Origin: Butyrivibrio fibrisolvens 16/4
GTDB taxonomy: Bacteria > Bacillota > Clostridia > Lachnospirales > Lachnospiraceae
Assembly (NCBI GenBank): GCA_000209815.1
Contig: FP929036.1
Location: forward strand, 613,885-677,884
Reading direction: 5' to 3'
Length of the DNA stretch: 64,000 nucleotides
Below, one piece after another: positions 37,370 to 45,494 of the stretch. Within the stretch, counting starts at the first letter, position 1; each line of letters starts with the position of its first letter. The notes beneath the pieces are model-generated. The model saw nothing but the letters and a program-made list of their open reading frames with translations. It was not told where the DNA came from and ran no database searches. The position numbers were made by a program, and so were the translations under genes.

Positions 37370-37475
37370 CGTACTAGCGAAAAGCTAATACCAAATTTTT
37401 CATAACTCAGCGACCAAGGGCAACTTTGGTCGCACTCCCCGAACTTTCAGCCAGCGTTTCGACGCTGGCTTTTTA
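37370..37475 (+). ncRNA. Candidate small RNA of about 105 bases
   Basis: Between a strong promoter and an intrinsic terminator there is no open frame. The sequence can form GCGACCAA / TTTGGTCGC near 37411-37435 and ends in a 9-bp stem AGCCAGCGT / ACGCTGGCT with a TTCG loop, then TTTTT (about 37449-37474). I do not recognise an RNA family. It lies just left of the large palindrome. Confidence 0.5.
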
Positions 37476-37498
37476 ATTCTCACGCACATTTTCGGTGC

Positions 37499-38187
37499 CA
37501 CTATCCACACATCCACGAGTCTTATCAACAGGCCCTCTGCCCACCTAGTTATTTGACATTGCCGCCCCGCCAGCCCTGGCCCAGCCCCTGCCACTGCTTG
37601 GGAAACATCGCAAGAATATTATGTTTTCCATATATGCAAAGACTCGCATTCTTATTAGCAAGTGTCTTTTGTAAGCCTTTACAATTTTGAGAAATGTAGT
37701 CAATGGGCGGACAATATTTGAACTTAGTAGGATTTTCAAGTTTAATGAGCAACTTGTGTGAGTTTGAAATGAACTTAGAAAAATAAAGAGCAGGTTTTGT
37801 AATGTATAGGCAGCAGCCGCTAGGACGGCGGCTGCAGTGGTCACTTGAAACACGATGTTGAATGTGCCACGGTGACTATACATACAAAACCTGCTCTTTT
37901 AATTTTTCTTAGTGAATGGAGCAGGAACACAAGTGCTCATTGAACTGGAAAATCCTAATATAATTAACCTAGATTGTCCGCCCCTTGTTCTACATTTCTC
38001 AAAATAGTTCATTCTTCAAAAGACACTTGCGAATGCTCGCTTTTTGCATATTGGAAAACTATAATATTCGCGAAATCATTTCCTAAGCAGCGGCAGGGGC
38101 TGGGCCAGGGCTGGCGGGGCGGCAGGGGAAGGAGTGCAAGGTGGGCAGAGGGCCTTTTGCCCTAATGTTTAAAATGTGTGGATAGTG
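37499..38187. repeat. ~690-bp imperfect palindrome with GC-rich arms
   Basis: Two arms of about 300 bases face each other around a centre near 37843. Matching blocks: 37499-37512 with 38174-38187 (14 of 14), 37530-37546 with 38139-38155 (17 of 17), 37561-37592 with 38092-38123 (32 of 32, very GC-rich), and 37785-37809 with 37876-37899 (24 plus one gap). Weaker similarity joins the blocks. A further stem GCAGCCGC / GCGGCTGC (37813-37835) lies in the centre. Open frames inside are by-products of the repeat and lack ribosome sites. Nature unknown: inverted repeat copies, a fold-back element or a very long RNA hairpin. Confidence 0.85.
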
Positions 38188-38198
38188 ACGCCGGGGAC

Positions 38199-38227
38199 TT
38201 GTGGGGGCGCGGAACTGTATGTATAAT
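38199..38227 (+). promoter_or_regulatory. Promoter of hypB
   Basis: TTGTGG (38199-38204) and TATAAT (38222-38227) are 17 bases apart, directly outside the right arm of the palindrome and ahead of AAAGGAG and the hypB ATG. Confidence 0.65.
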
Positions 38228-38253
38228 TAGAAGCTGTAAAGGAGTATAAATAG

Positions 38254-38925
38254 ATGGGTGAAGTTAAGGTAATTGAAATAGGAGAGAGTGTATTTGCTGA
38301 GAATGATGCAGCAGCTGAGGCTATTCGTCAGCAGATGAAAAAACAGGGTACATTTTTTGTTAATGTAATGTCAGGCCCTGGTTCAGGTAAGACTACTACA
38401 CTTTCAGCTATTATTAACAGGATGAAGGATAAATATAAGATTGGCGAGATGGATGTGGATATTGAGACTAGTATCGATGCCCAGCGTGTAGCTGATGCCA
38501 CTGGTGTTCAGTCTATCCAGATTCATAATATGGGCTTGTGCCATATTGATGCTGATATGACTAGCCGTGCTCTTATGGAGTATGATACAAATGATTTCGA
38601 TCTTCTTATATTAGAGAATATTGGTAATCTTGTTTGCCCTGCAGAGTTTGATGTGGGTGCAAATAAAAATCTTATGCTTTTGTCTGTCCCAGAGGGGGAC
38701 GACAAGCCTCTTAAGTATCCTCTTATGTTTGAGATCAGTGATGTTGTTCTTATTAATAAGATAGATACATTGGATTATTTTGATTTTAGTAAAGAAAAGG
38801 TTACAGAAAGAATTCTTAAGCTTAATCCTAATGCAAAGATTTTCTTTGTAAGTGGAAAGACAGGCGAGGGCTTAGATGATGTAGTTGCCTGGTTAGAGGA
38901 AGAAATTGCAAAAGCAAAGGCCTAG
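38254..38925 (+). CDS. hypB: Hydrogenase nickel incorporation GTPase HypB
   Basis: A 223-residue G3E-family GTPase. Walker A is GPGSGKTT (~residue 42), the family's Asp/Glu block DVDIETSIDAQR follows, IENIGNLVCPAEFDVG holds the metal-site Cys, and NKID near residue 168 gives guanine specificity. There is no His-rich N-terminal nickel-storage stretch. AAAGGAG lies 9 bases before the ATG. HypB, with HypA, inserts nickel into NiFe hydrogenase, but the gene stands alone here without hypA or hydrogenase genes in view. A nickel-type importer lies 2.5 kb upstream. Confidence 0.92.
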   Translation: MGEVKVIEIGESVFAENDAAAEAIRQQMKKQGTFFVNVMSGPGSGKTTTLSAIINRMKDKYKIGEMDVDIETSIDAQRVADATGVQSIQIHNMGLCHIDADMTSRALMEYDTNDFDLLILENIGNLVCPAEFDVGANKNLMLLSVPEGDDKPLKYPLMFEISDVVLINKIDTLDYFDFSKEKVTERILKLNPNAKIFFVSGKTGEGLDDVVAWLEEEIAKAKA

Positions 38926-38976
38926 TGCAGTAAATATCTAGGTTTGGGCGTATATAATAAACAGAAAATGATTTTT

Positions 38977-39010
38977 TAGGTTCAAGGTATTTTCCTTGGA
39001 CCTATTTTAT
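38977..39010 (+). terminator. Intrinsic terminator of hypB
   Basis: TAGGTTCAAGG / CCTTGGACCTA stem (one G-T pair) with a 6-base loop, then a T-rich tract. Confidence 0.7.
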
Positions 39011-39147
39011 TATTGATATATTTCTGTGTTATATTTTGAGAGTTCAAATAAATTTCACACATTTTTCTATAATTATATTGTATAGTGATTACACTCCCCT
39101 TTTGTGGGGAGTGAGAATGTGTATATCCGTGAAAGGAGTTTTGGTTT

Positions 39148-40737
39148 ATGAAATTGTTTAAGAAAATTACAACCATCGCAATGGCATTGGCAGTTATGAT
39201 TACAGCCATCGCAGGTACATCAGGTCTTAGCATTAAGGCTGAGGCAGCCGGTGGCGTAGCCATTGGTGGAGTTGTTATTAGTGGAGGCAATGTTGTTGTT
39301 GCAGCATCTGGTCAGACTGCATCAGATGATGGTGTTTATCATCTTATTGCTTCTGATGCTAATCAGGCAGGAAATACAGGTGTAGAGGTAGCTCAGGCAC
39401 CAGTTTCTGCAGCAGCTAATTTTACATTCCCTCTTAATAAAAATACAGCTGATTCTGTTCTTTTTAAGAAGTTTACAGTATGCGTTATGAAGGGCGGAGC
39501 TCTTACAGCTGCATCAAATAGTATGTATATTACAAATCCAGAGGCTTGTGCTACACGTACAACACCTCGTATGGATAATGGTAAGAAGGGTCTTCTTACA
39601 GATGCCAGCTCAGCAAACCTTGGTATGCGTACACTTGCAGATTTAGGTGTAAAGCAGGCAACTGTATCACTTCCACTTTCAAAGATTTCAGATGGAAATG
39701 GTGTTCCATATGTATATAATGGAAAGACTTATAACTTTAACACAAAGATAATTGCTAATTTTGATAACTATCTTGGAAGACTTAATGCTCAGGGTGTTCA
39801 GGTTACAATGATTCTTCTTGTAGACCAGGGCGCAAAGAGAGAGTTTATCAGCCCATATTCATATGATGGATTAGGCGCACATAATTATTATGGATTAAAT
39901 GCTACAACAACAGAGGGTATTGAATTACTTGCAGCAGCAGGTTCATTTATTGCCAGCCGTTGGAGCAGCTACTCATACTTTGGTATGAATGCAAAGGTAG
40001 ATAACTTTGTAATTGGTAACGAGGTTAATGCTTGGAACGAGTGGAACTACATGAATTGTGGTCCTAATTTCGAAGTATATACACAGGAATATGCAAAGGC
40101 ATTCCGTATTCTTTACAATGCTATTAAGTCTGAGAATGCTAACTGCAACGTATATACTTGTACAGATCATCACTGGGCATTAAATGAAAGAACAGTTTAC
40201 GGTTCAAAGAAATTCCTTACACAGTTTAATAATATAATTAGAAGCCAGGGAAATATCGACTGGAGATTAGCATTACATGCTTACGATTATCCATTAACAA
40301 ATGTACAGTCTTGGGCACCTACAGCAAATATTCAGCGTAACCAGAATACAAAGTTCATTTCTGTATATAATATTGATGTAGTAACAGATTTCCTATGCCA
40401 GAAAGAGTTCCTTTCACCATCAGGTGCTGTTCGTACAGTTAAGCTTTCAGAGCAGGGTTATACTTCATCACAGGGTGAAGAAGTACAGTGCGTAGCAATT
40501 ACATATGCTATGCTTGTTGTTAATAACAATAGCCATATTGATGGATTCATTCTTTCACGTGAGAAGGACGATCCACATATTGAGATGCCACAGGGATTAG
40601 CTAACGGACTTCTTCGTTATGATAATACTGCAAAGCCATCTTATGAGTTCTATAAGCACGCTGGAGAGCCTGAGTATACAGCTAAGGCTGGTGCATTAAT
40701 TGGTATTGATTTAAATACTCTTCTTGCACCTAGATAA
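39148..40737 (+). CDS. Secreted DUF5722-type glycoside-hydrolase-like protein
   Basis: A 529-residue secreted protein; signal peptide ~1-32 (LFKKITTIAMALAVMITAIAG), AAAGGAG before the ATG. A small beta-rich region (~35-125) precedes a barrel-like domain (~140-525) of the DUF5722 type. FVIGNEVNAWNEW (~residue 288) resembles the beta-4 end of clan A hydrolases with the acid/base Glu after Asn, and KLSEQGYTS (~432) is a candidate nucleophile Glu. This is suggestive of a plant-polysaccharide hydrolase, but no activity can be assigned. It stands alone, upstream of a LacI-regulated sugar locus. Confidence 0.7.
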   Translation: MKLFKKITTIAMALAVMITAIAGTSGLSIKAEAAGGVAIGGVVISGGNVVVAASGQTASDDGVYHLIASDANQAGNTGVEVAQAPVSAAANFTFPLNKNTADSVLFKKFTVCVMKGGALTAASNSMYITNPEACATRTTPRMDNGKKGLLTDASSANLGMRTLADLGVKQATVSLPLSKISDGNGVPYVYNGKTYNFNTKIIANFDNYLGRLNAQGVQVTMILLVDQGAKREFISPYSYDGLGAHNYYGLNATTTEGIELLAAAGSFIASRWSSYSYFGMNAKVDNFVIGNEVNAWNEWNYMNCGPNFEVYTQEYAKAFRILYNAIKSENANCNVYTCTDHHWALNERTVYGSKKFLTQFNNIIRSQGNIDWRLALHAYDYPLTNVQSWAPTANIQRNQNTKFISVYNIDVVTDFLCQKEFLSPSGAVRTVKLSEQGYTSSQGEEVQCVAITYAMLVVNNNSHIDGFILSREKDDPHIEMPQGLANGLLRYDNTAKPSYEFYKHAGEPEYTAKAGALIGIDLNTLLAPR

Positions 40738-40801
40738 GAAATAAGGTTGTTAAAATTGTACGACACCAGTATATTAAATTTGTTATAAAAAGCGAAATAT
40801 A

Positions 40802-40843
40802 CATAGCCTATTGACTGAGTGAGGTCGATAGGCTATGATTTTT
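40802..40843 (+). terminator. Intrinsic terminator
   Basis: 14-bp stem (CATAGCCTAT / ATAGGCTATG core, 40802-40837) followed by ATTTTTAT. Confidence 0.75.
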
Positions 40844-40851
40844 ATATGAAC

Positions 40852-40877
40852 TGGAAACGTTACCAGAAACGTTTCCA
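40852..40877 (+). promoter_or_regulatory. Tandem LacI-type operators
   Basis: TGGAAACGTTACCA and GAAACGTTTC lie side by side, 100 bases before the LacI gene. Both have the central ACGT of LacI/GalR-family palindromes, so they are likely bound by the regulator encoded downstream. Confidence 0.6.
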
Positions 40878-40977
40878 AAAATAACATGGATTAGGCCCCA
40901 TGTAAAAAAGTATTTATATGACTTTTGTGAGCTACAAAATGAGTTTGCAAAGTCATTGGGATATGGAAGGAAAACAA

Positions 40978-41988
40978 ATGACAATCAAAGACATAGCTAA
41001 ACTGGCGGGAGTCAGCGTTAGCACGGTTTCACGCGTGCTCAATGATCATCCAGATGTTAGTGAAAAAGCAAAGGAAAAGGTCCTTGCTGTAGTAAATGAA
41101 TACAACTATATACCTAATACCAGTGCAAGAGACTTGGGAAAGTCTTCTTCGGATAACATTGGTTTGATAGTAAGAGGTATTTCAAACCCTTTCTATACAA
41201 AGATTATTACTGAAATCGGAGACAAAATCGAAAAAGCTGGATACACAATGGTTATGCAGCAGATTGGTACTTCCGATGATGAGATTTTGACAGCAGCCAG
41301 AATGGAAAGAGATAAGCGACTCCTTGGGGTGATTTTCCTTGGAGGAAGGTTGGATTATACAAAGGAGCAGGTTTCAGCTATAAATGTTCCATTTGTATGC
41401 TGTACTTTTAACAATCAGTACGGAACATTGGATAAATCAGATTACTCCAGTGTTTGCATAGATGATAATCAGGCTGCTTACGAAGCAGTTGAGTATCTTT
41501 ATAAAGAGGGACATAGAAGAATTGCAGTTCTTCTATCGGGCCCGGATGATGGCTCTGTCAGCCAGGTAAGATTTGCTGGCTATGTACGAGCACTCAATGA
41601 TTTTGGAATACAACTTGATGATGAACTCATCATTCCTATAGATAGCTATAACATTGCTGATGCCTATGAAGGCATGAAGGCTTGGCTAAAACAGAATAAA
41701 GACTTTTCGGCGGTATTTGCCATCTCGGATAATATGGCTATGGGCGCAATGAAGGCCCTTAGAGAGGCTAAAAAATCTATACCAAAGGATGTAGCAGTAA
41801 TTGCAATTGATGGTATCGAGGCTTCTGAGTATATGAATCCGGTTTTGAGCACACTCTGTCAGCCTATGGAAAAAATGGGAGAAGAGGCAGTGAAGCTTGT
41901 GGTTGATATTATTAATGGAAAGAAGAATCATAAGCACATTTTATTGCCTACCATTTTACGAGAAGGTGAATCCTTAAGAGAAGTTTAA
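40978..41988 (+). CDS. LacI-family transcriptional regulator
   Basis: A 336-residue regulator. The N-terminal DNA-binding domain MTIKDIAKLAGVSVSTVSRV is canonical, followed by the hinge and a sugar-binding domain (GLIVRGISNPFYTKII ... VAVIAIDGIEASEYMNP). I start at ATG 40978, behind AAGGA; the upstream in-frame ATG 40918 has no site and adds an unrelated stretch. It is the first gene of a unit with the sugar importer and malQ, so it probably represses it until a maltodextrin-like sugar is present. Confidence 0.9.
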   Translation: MTIKDIAKLAGVSVSTVSRVLNDHPDVSEKAKEKVLAVVNEYNYIPNTSARDLGKSSSDNIGLIVRGISNPFYTKIITEIGDKIEKAGYTMVMQQIGTSDDEILTAARMERDKRLLGVIFLGGRLDYTKEQVSAINVPFVCCTFNNQYGTLDKSDYSSVCIDDNQAAYEAVEYLYKEGHRRIAVLLSGPDDGSVSQVRFAGYVRALNDFGIQLDDELIIPIDSYNIADAYEGMKAWLKQNKDFSAVFAISDNMAMGAMKALREAKKSIPKDVAVIAIDGIEASEYMNPVLSTLCQPMEKMGEEAVKLVVDIINGKKNHKHILLPTILREGESLREV

Positions 41989-42069
41989 AAATTCGGTTTT
42001 AACATTCTGGCAATCATTGTTGGAATGAAAAACATAAATTTTTAACTTCAAAAAAGGAGAGTGTAAGAA

Positions 42070-43380
42070 ATGAAGAGAAAGAAAGTATTGGCACTGGGGT
42101 TAATCGCAATGATGTCTGCAATGACATTTGCAGGTTGCGGTTCAAGCGCATCTAAGGATGGCGCAGGGGATTCAGCATCAGCAGATGGTGCTTCAGGAAA
42201 GGTTTACTACCTTAACTTCAAGCCAGAGGCAGATGAGGCTTGGCAGAAGATTGCAAAGCAGTACACAGAAGAGACAGGTGTTCCTGTAACAGTTATAACA
42301 GCAGCTTCTGGTACTTACGAGGAGACTCTTTCATCAGAAATTGTAAAGGATGAGGCTCCTACTTTATTCCAGGTGAATGGTCCTGTAGGTTTGGCAAACT
42401 GGGCAGATTACTGCTATGACCTCAAGGATTCATCACTTTACAACGAGCTTACAAGTGATTCCTTTGCTCTTTATAACGATGATGCAGTAGCAGGTATTGC
42501 ATATGTTATTGAGTCATACGGTATCATTACAAACACAAAGCTTCTTGAGGAGGCTGGTTACACAACAGACGATATTCAAAGCTTTGATGATTTAAAGAAG
42601 GTAGCTGAGGATATTACAGCAAGAAGCAGTGAGCTTGGCTTCTCAGCATTTACATCAGCAGGTATGGATGGTTCTTCTGACTGGAGATTTAAGACACACC
42701 TTGCAAACCTTCCAATCTATTTCGAGTATCAGGATAAGGGCATCGATTCTACAGATGCAATCGAGGGCAAGTACCTTGATAACTACAAGGCAATTTGGGA
42801 TCTCTACATCAACAACTCAACTTGCAAGCCAGCAGACTTAGCAGGAAAGACAGGCGATGATGCTGAGAACGAATTTGTAGAGGGCAAGGCAGTATTCTTC
42901 CAGAATGGTTCTTGGGAGTACGCAAACCTTACAGATAAGGGTATGACAGATGATGAGCTTGCTATGATTCCAATTTATATTGGTGCAGGCGATGAGAAGA
43001 ATCAGGGACTTTGCACAGGTACTGAGAACTTCTGGTGTGTAAACTCAGAGGCTTCTGAGGAAGATATTCAGGCAACAATTGACTTCCTTACATGGATGGT
43101 TACATCTGAGGCAGGCACAAAGATGCTTTCAGAGCAGATTGGCGTAATTCCATTCAAGAAGGCAGCAGATACAACAAATCTTTTTGTTCTTAATGATAGA
43201 GCTTATACAGAGGCAGGAAAGACTCCAGTTTCTTGGAACTTTACAACAATGCCTTCTGAGGAGTGGAAGAACGGTGTAGGTTCTGCACTTACAGCTTATG
43301 CAGCAGGTACAGGTTCTTGGGACGATGTAGTTTCAGCTTTCGTAGATGGCTGGGCTTCAGAGTACGCTGCAAGTCACTAA
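42070..43380 (+). CDS. Sugar-binding lipoprotein, family 1 (maltodextrin-type)
   Basis: A 436-residue lipoprotein with lipobox TFAGC near residue 19, then a Gly/Ser/Asp linker and a two-lobed family 1 binding fold. AAAAGGAG precedes the ATG. With two permeases and malQ downstream and LacI upstream it probably binds maltooligosaccharides, but the substrate is inferred only from context. No ATPase gene is nearby. Confidence 0.85.
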   Translation: MKRKKVLALGLIAMMSAMTFAGCGSSASKDGAGDSASADGASGKVYYLNFKPEADEAWQKIAKQYTEETGVPVTVITAASGTYEETLSSEIVKDEAPTLFQVNGPVGLANWADYCYDLKDSSLYNELTSDSFALYNDDAVAGIAYVIESYGIITNTKLLEEAGYTTDDIQSFDDLKKVAEDITARSSELGFSAFTSAGMDGSSDWRFKTHLANLPIYFEYQDKGIDSTDAIEGKYLDNYKAIWDLYINNSTCKPADLAGKTGDDAENEFVEGKAVFFQNGSWEYANLTDKGMTDDELAMIPIYIGAGDEKNQGLCTGTENFWCVNSEASEEDIQATIDFLTWMVTSEAGTKMLSEQIGVIPFKKAADTTNLFVLNDRAYTEAGKTPVSWNFTTMPSEEWKNGVGSALTAYAAGTGSWDDVVSAFVDGWASEYAASH

Positions 43381-43495
43381 TTTTATAAAGATGTTAACTA
43401 CTCTAAACTCATATGAGAAGGGTGGTTTACATAGAAGAGTTTTTCTTCCCGAATTCGTGGTTCTTGCTTTTAAGCATAACGCGGATGCTATCTTT

Positions 43496-43602
43496 GGAGG
43501 GCGAGGCCTAACGCCCTCCATAATTTTGGAAAAATAATCATAGCCAAGTAATTTTTAGTAAAAATATTTGCTGGCAAAAATTTTTTACTAAAAATTATTT
43601 GG
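43496..43602 (+). other. Intergenic hairpins between binding protein and permease
   Basis: GGAGGGCG / CGCCCTCC (43496-43519) and a long AT-rich stem beginning CCAAGTAATTTTTAGTA (43544-43602) lie in a 307-base gap. No T-run follows the second, so RNA processing or protection of the binding-protein mRNA is more likely than full termination. Nothing coding is seen here. Confidence 0.55.
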
Positions 43603-43687
43603 TGGGTAAACCCACATGAACAAAAGTAAAGCAGTGAAACTGCGATTTTGTGAATGGGGTATGATTATTTTTAGAGAGGATCATTTT

Positions 43688-44539
43688 ATGGAAAAAGCAA
43701 TAAGAAGGTATTGGCCAATTTTTGTGTTGCCTACGTTGGCTGCATTTTCAGTTGGATTTATTTATCCCTTTGTTCAGGGGTTATATTTATCATTTTGTAA
43801 ATTTACTACTATAAAGAAATCAACTTTTATTGGATTTGGAAATTACGCCTATGCTATTACTGATGCAGATTTTTGGCATTCGTTCTGGTTTACAGCGCTT
43901 TTTACTGTAGTTTCTACAGTACTTATAAATGTAATAGCATTTGCTATTGCTCTTGCACTTACAAAGGAGATTAAAGGCTCCAATTTCTTTAGAACAGTAT
44001 TCTTTATGCCAAACCTTATTGGTGGTATTGTGCTTGGTTATATTTGGCAGATTCTAATCAACTGTGTGCTTTCAATAGCTGAGAAGCCACTACTTGCATT
44101 AGATGCCACTTATGGTTTTATAGGTTTGACAATACTTATGTGTTGGCAGCAGATAGGATATATGATGATTATCTACATCGCTGGATTGCAATCAATTCCA
44201 GATGATTATATAGAGGCTGCCAAAATTGATGGAGCAACATCAGGACAGATTCTTTTCAGAATCAAGATTCCTAATGTTATGCCTTCAATTACAATTTGTT
44301 CATTCTTAACTATTACAAACGGATTCAAGCTTTTCGACCAGAACCTGGCACTGACAGGTGGTGAGCCAGCACATGCATCAGAAATGCTTGCTCTAAATAT
44401 TTATAATACTTTCTACAGCCGTACAGGCCCACAGTGGAAGGGCTACGGTCAGGCTAAGGCAGTTATCTTTTGTATTATGGTTATTTTGATCTCCATGATT
44501 CAGTTAAAATTCACTAAATCAAAGGAGGTGCAGCAGTAA
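43688..44539 (+). CDS. Sugar ABC permease, MalF type
   Basis: A 283-residue permease with about six helices and the EAA loop EAAKIDGATSGQILFRIKIP (~residues 177-196). The start ATG 43688 (MEKAIRRYW) has GAGAGG 8 bases before it; an earlier in-frame ATG at 43616 lies in the intergenic hairpin zone without a site. It forms the channel with the next gene, whose ATG overlaps its stop (TAATG). No ATPase is encoded, so a shared MsmX-like ATPase elsewhere is likely. Confidence 0.88.
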   Translation: MEKAIRRYWPIFVLPTLAAFSVGFIYPFVQGLYLSFCKFTTIKKSTFIGFGNYAYAITDADFWHSFWFTALFTVVSTVLINVIAFAIALALTKEIKGSNFFRTVFFMPNLIGGIVLGYIWQILINCVLSIAEKPLLALDATYGFIGLTILMCWQQIGYMMIIYIAGLQSIPDDYIEAAKIDGATSGQILFRIKIPNVMPSITICSFLTITNGFKLFDQNLALTGGEPAHASEMLALNIYNTFYSRTGPQWKGYGQAKAVIFCIMVILISMIQLKFTKSKEVQQ

Positions 44540-45381
44540 TGAAGACAAAAGAAAAAGTTGCTAGAGTTGTAGTTTTTATTGTATTGTGTCTTTTAGCAAT
44601 TTTCTGGATTTATCCAGTGTTTATGATTTTGATAAATTCCCTTAAGGGAGATACATTTATCAGCACAAATACAGTATTTCAGCTTCCAAATGTAAAAAGC
44701 TTTGCAGGTGTAGAAAATTACGTTAATGCTCTTACAGCAAAGGGCTTTGCAGCAGCATTTGGATACAGCTTTGTTATTACAGTATCATCTGCAGTATTAA
44801 TACTGCTTTGTACATCAATGTGTGCCTGGTACATTACCAGAGTTCACGGAATACTCTCAAAGGTATGTTATGCTTTATTTGTATTTTCAATGGTAGTACC
44901 ATTCCAGATGCTTATGTTTACACTGGCATCTACGGCGGATAGAATGGATCTTGATACTCCATTTAATATCTGTATTATTTACCTTGGATTTGGTGCGGGA
45001 CTTGCAGTATTTATGTTTACCGGATTTATGAAATCCATACCTCTTGAGATAGAAGAGGCAGCTATGATAGATGGCTGCAATCCTATACAGACATTTTTTA
45101 GAATAGTTCTTCCAATTTTAAAGCCAACACTTATTTCAGTTGCTATATTGGAAACAATGTGGTTATGGAACGATTATCTTCTTCCATATCTTGTACTAGA
45201 TAGAAAGAAATATATGACCATCCCAATTCTTATTCAGTATTTCCGTGGAAGTTACGGACATGTTGAAATGGGACCAATGATGGCTTGTATTATGATGACA
45301 GTATTACCTATCATCATTATGTATATTTGCCTGCAGAAATACATCATCAAAGGTGTAATAGCAGGTGCGGTTAAAGGATAA
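44539..45381 (+). CDS. Sugar ABC permease, MalG type
   Basis: A 280-residue permease with six helices and the coupling motif EEAAMIDGCNPIQTFFRI (~residues 173-190). Its start overlaps the previous stop, so translation is coupled. It pairs with the MalF-type subunit. Confidence 0.88.
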   Translation: MKTKEKVARVVVFIVLCLLAIFWIYPVFMILINSLKGDTFISTNTVFQLPNVKSFAGVENYVNALTAKGFAAAFGYSFVITVSSAVLILLCTSMCAWYITRVHGILSKVCYALFVFSMVVPFQMLMFTLASTADRMDLDTPFNICIIYLGFGAGLAVFMFTGFMKSIPLEIEEAAMIDGCNPIQTFFRIVLPILKPTLISVAILETMWLWNDYLLPYLVLDRKKYMTIPILIQYFRGSYGHVEMGPMMACIMMTVLPIIIMYICLQKYIIKGVIAGAVKG

Positions 45382-45464
45382 GGAGGATAATTTCAAAACT
45401 TGATTTTGAAATTATTCTCCCACGGAACACCCCATTGCCGAAGGCAATTATTTATGGGTGTTCC
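45382..45464 (+). other. Two intergenic hairpins before malQ
   Basis: A long stem starting GGAGGATAATTTCAAAA (45382-45420) and GGAACACCC / GGGTGTTCC with an inner ATTGCC / GGCAAT (45424-45464). No T-run follows, so partial read-through or RNA processing is likely, lowering malQ relative to the importer. Confidence 0.55.
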
Positions 45465-45494
45465 TTCCCGAAAAAATTTATAGGAGATTAAATC

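Noticed and set aside
37400-38165. Open frames of 60-112 codons on both strands inside the large palindrome
   Set aside because: They share short similarities only because the arms repeat; none has a ribosome site and none looks like a protein family.
43346-43537. A 63-codon frame after the maltose-type binding protein
   Set aside because: It overlaps the real gene end and the hairpin zone, without ribosome site or family similarity.
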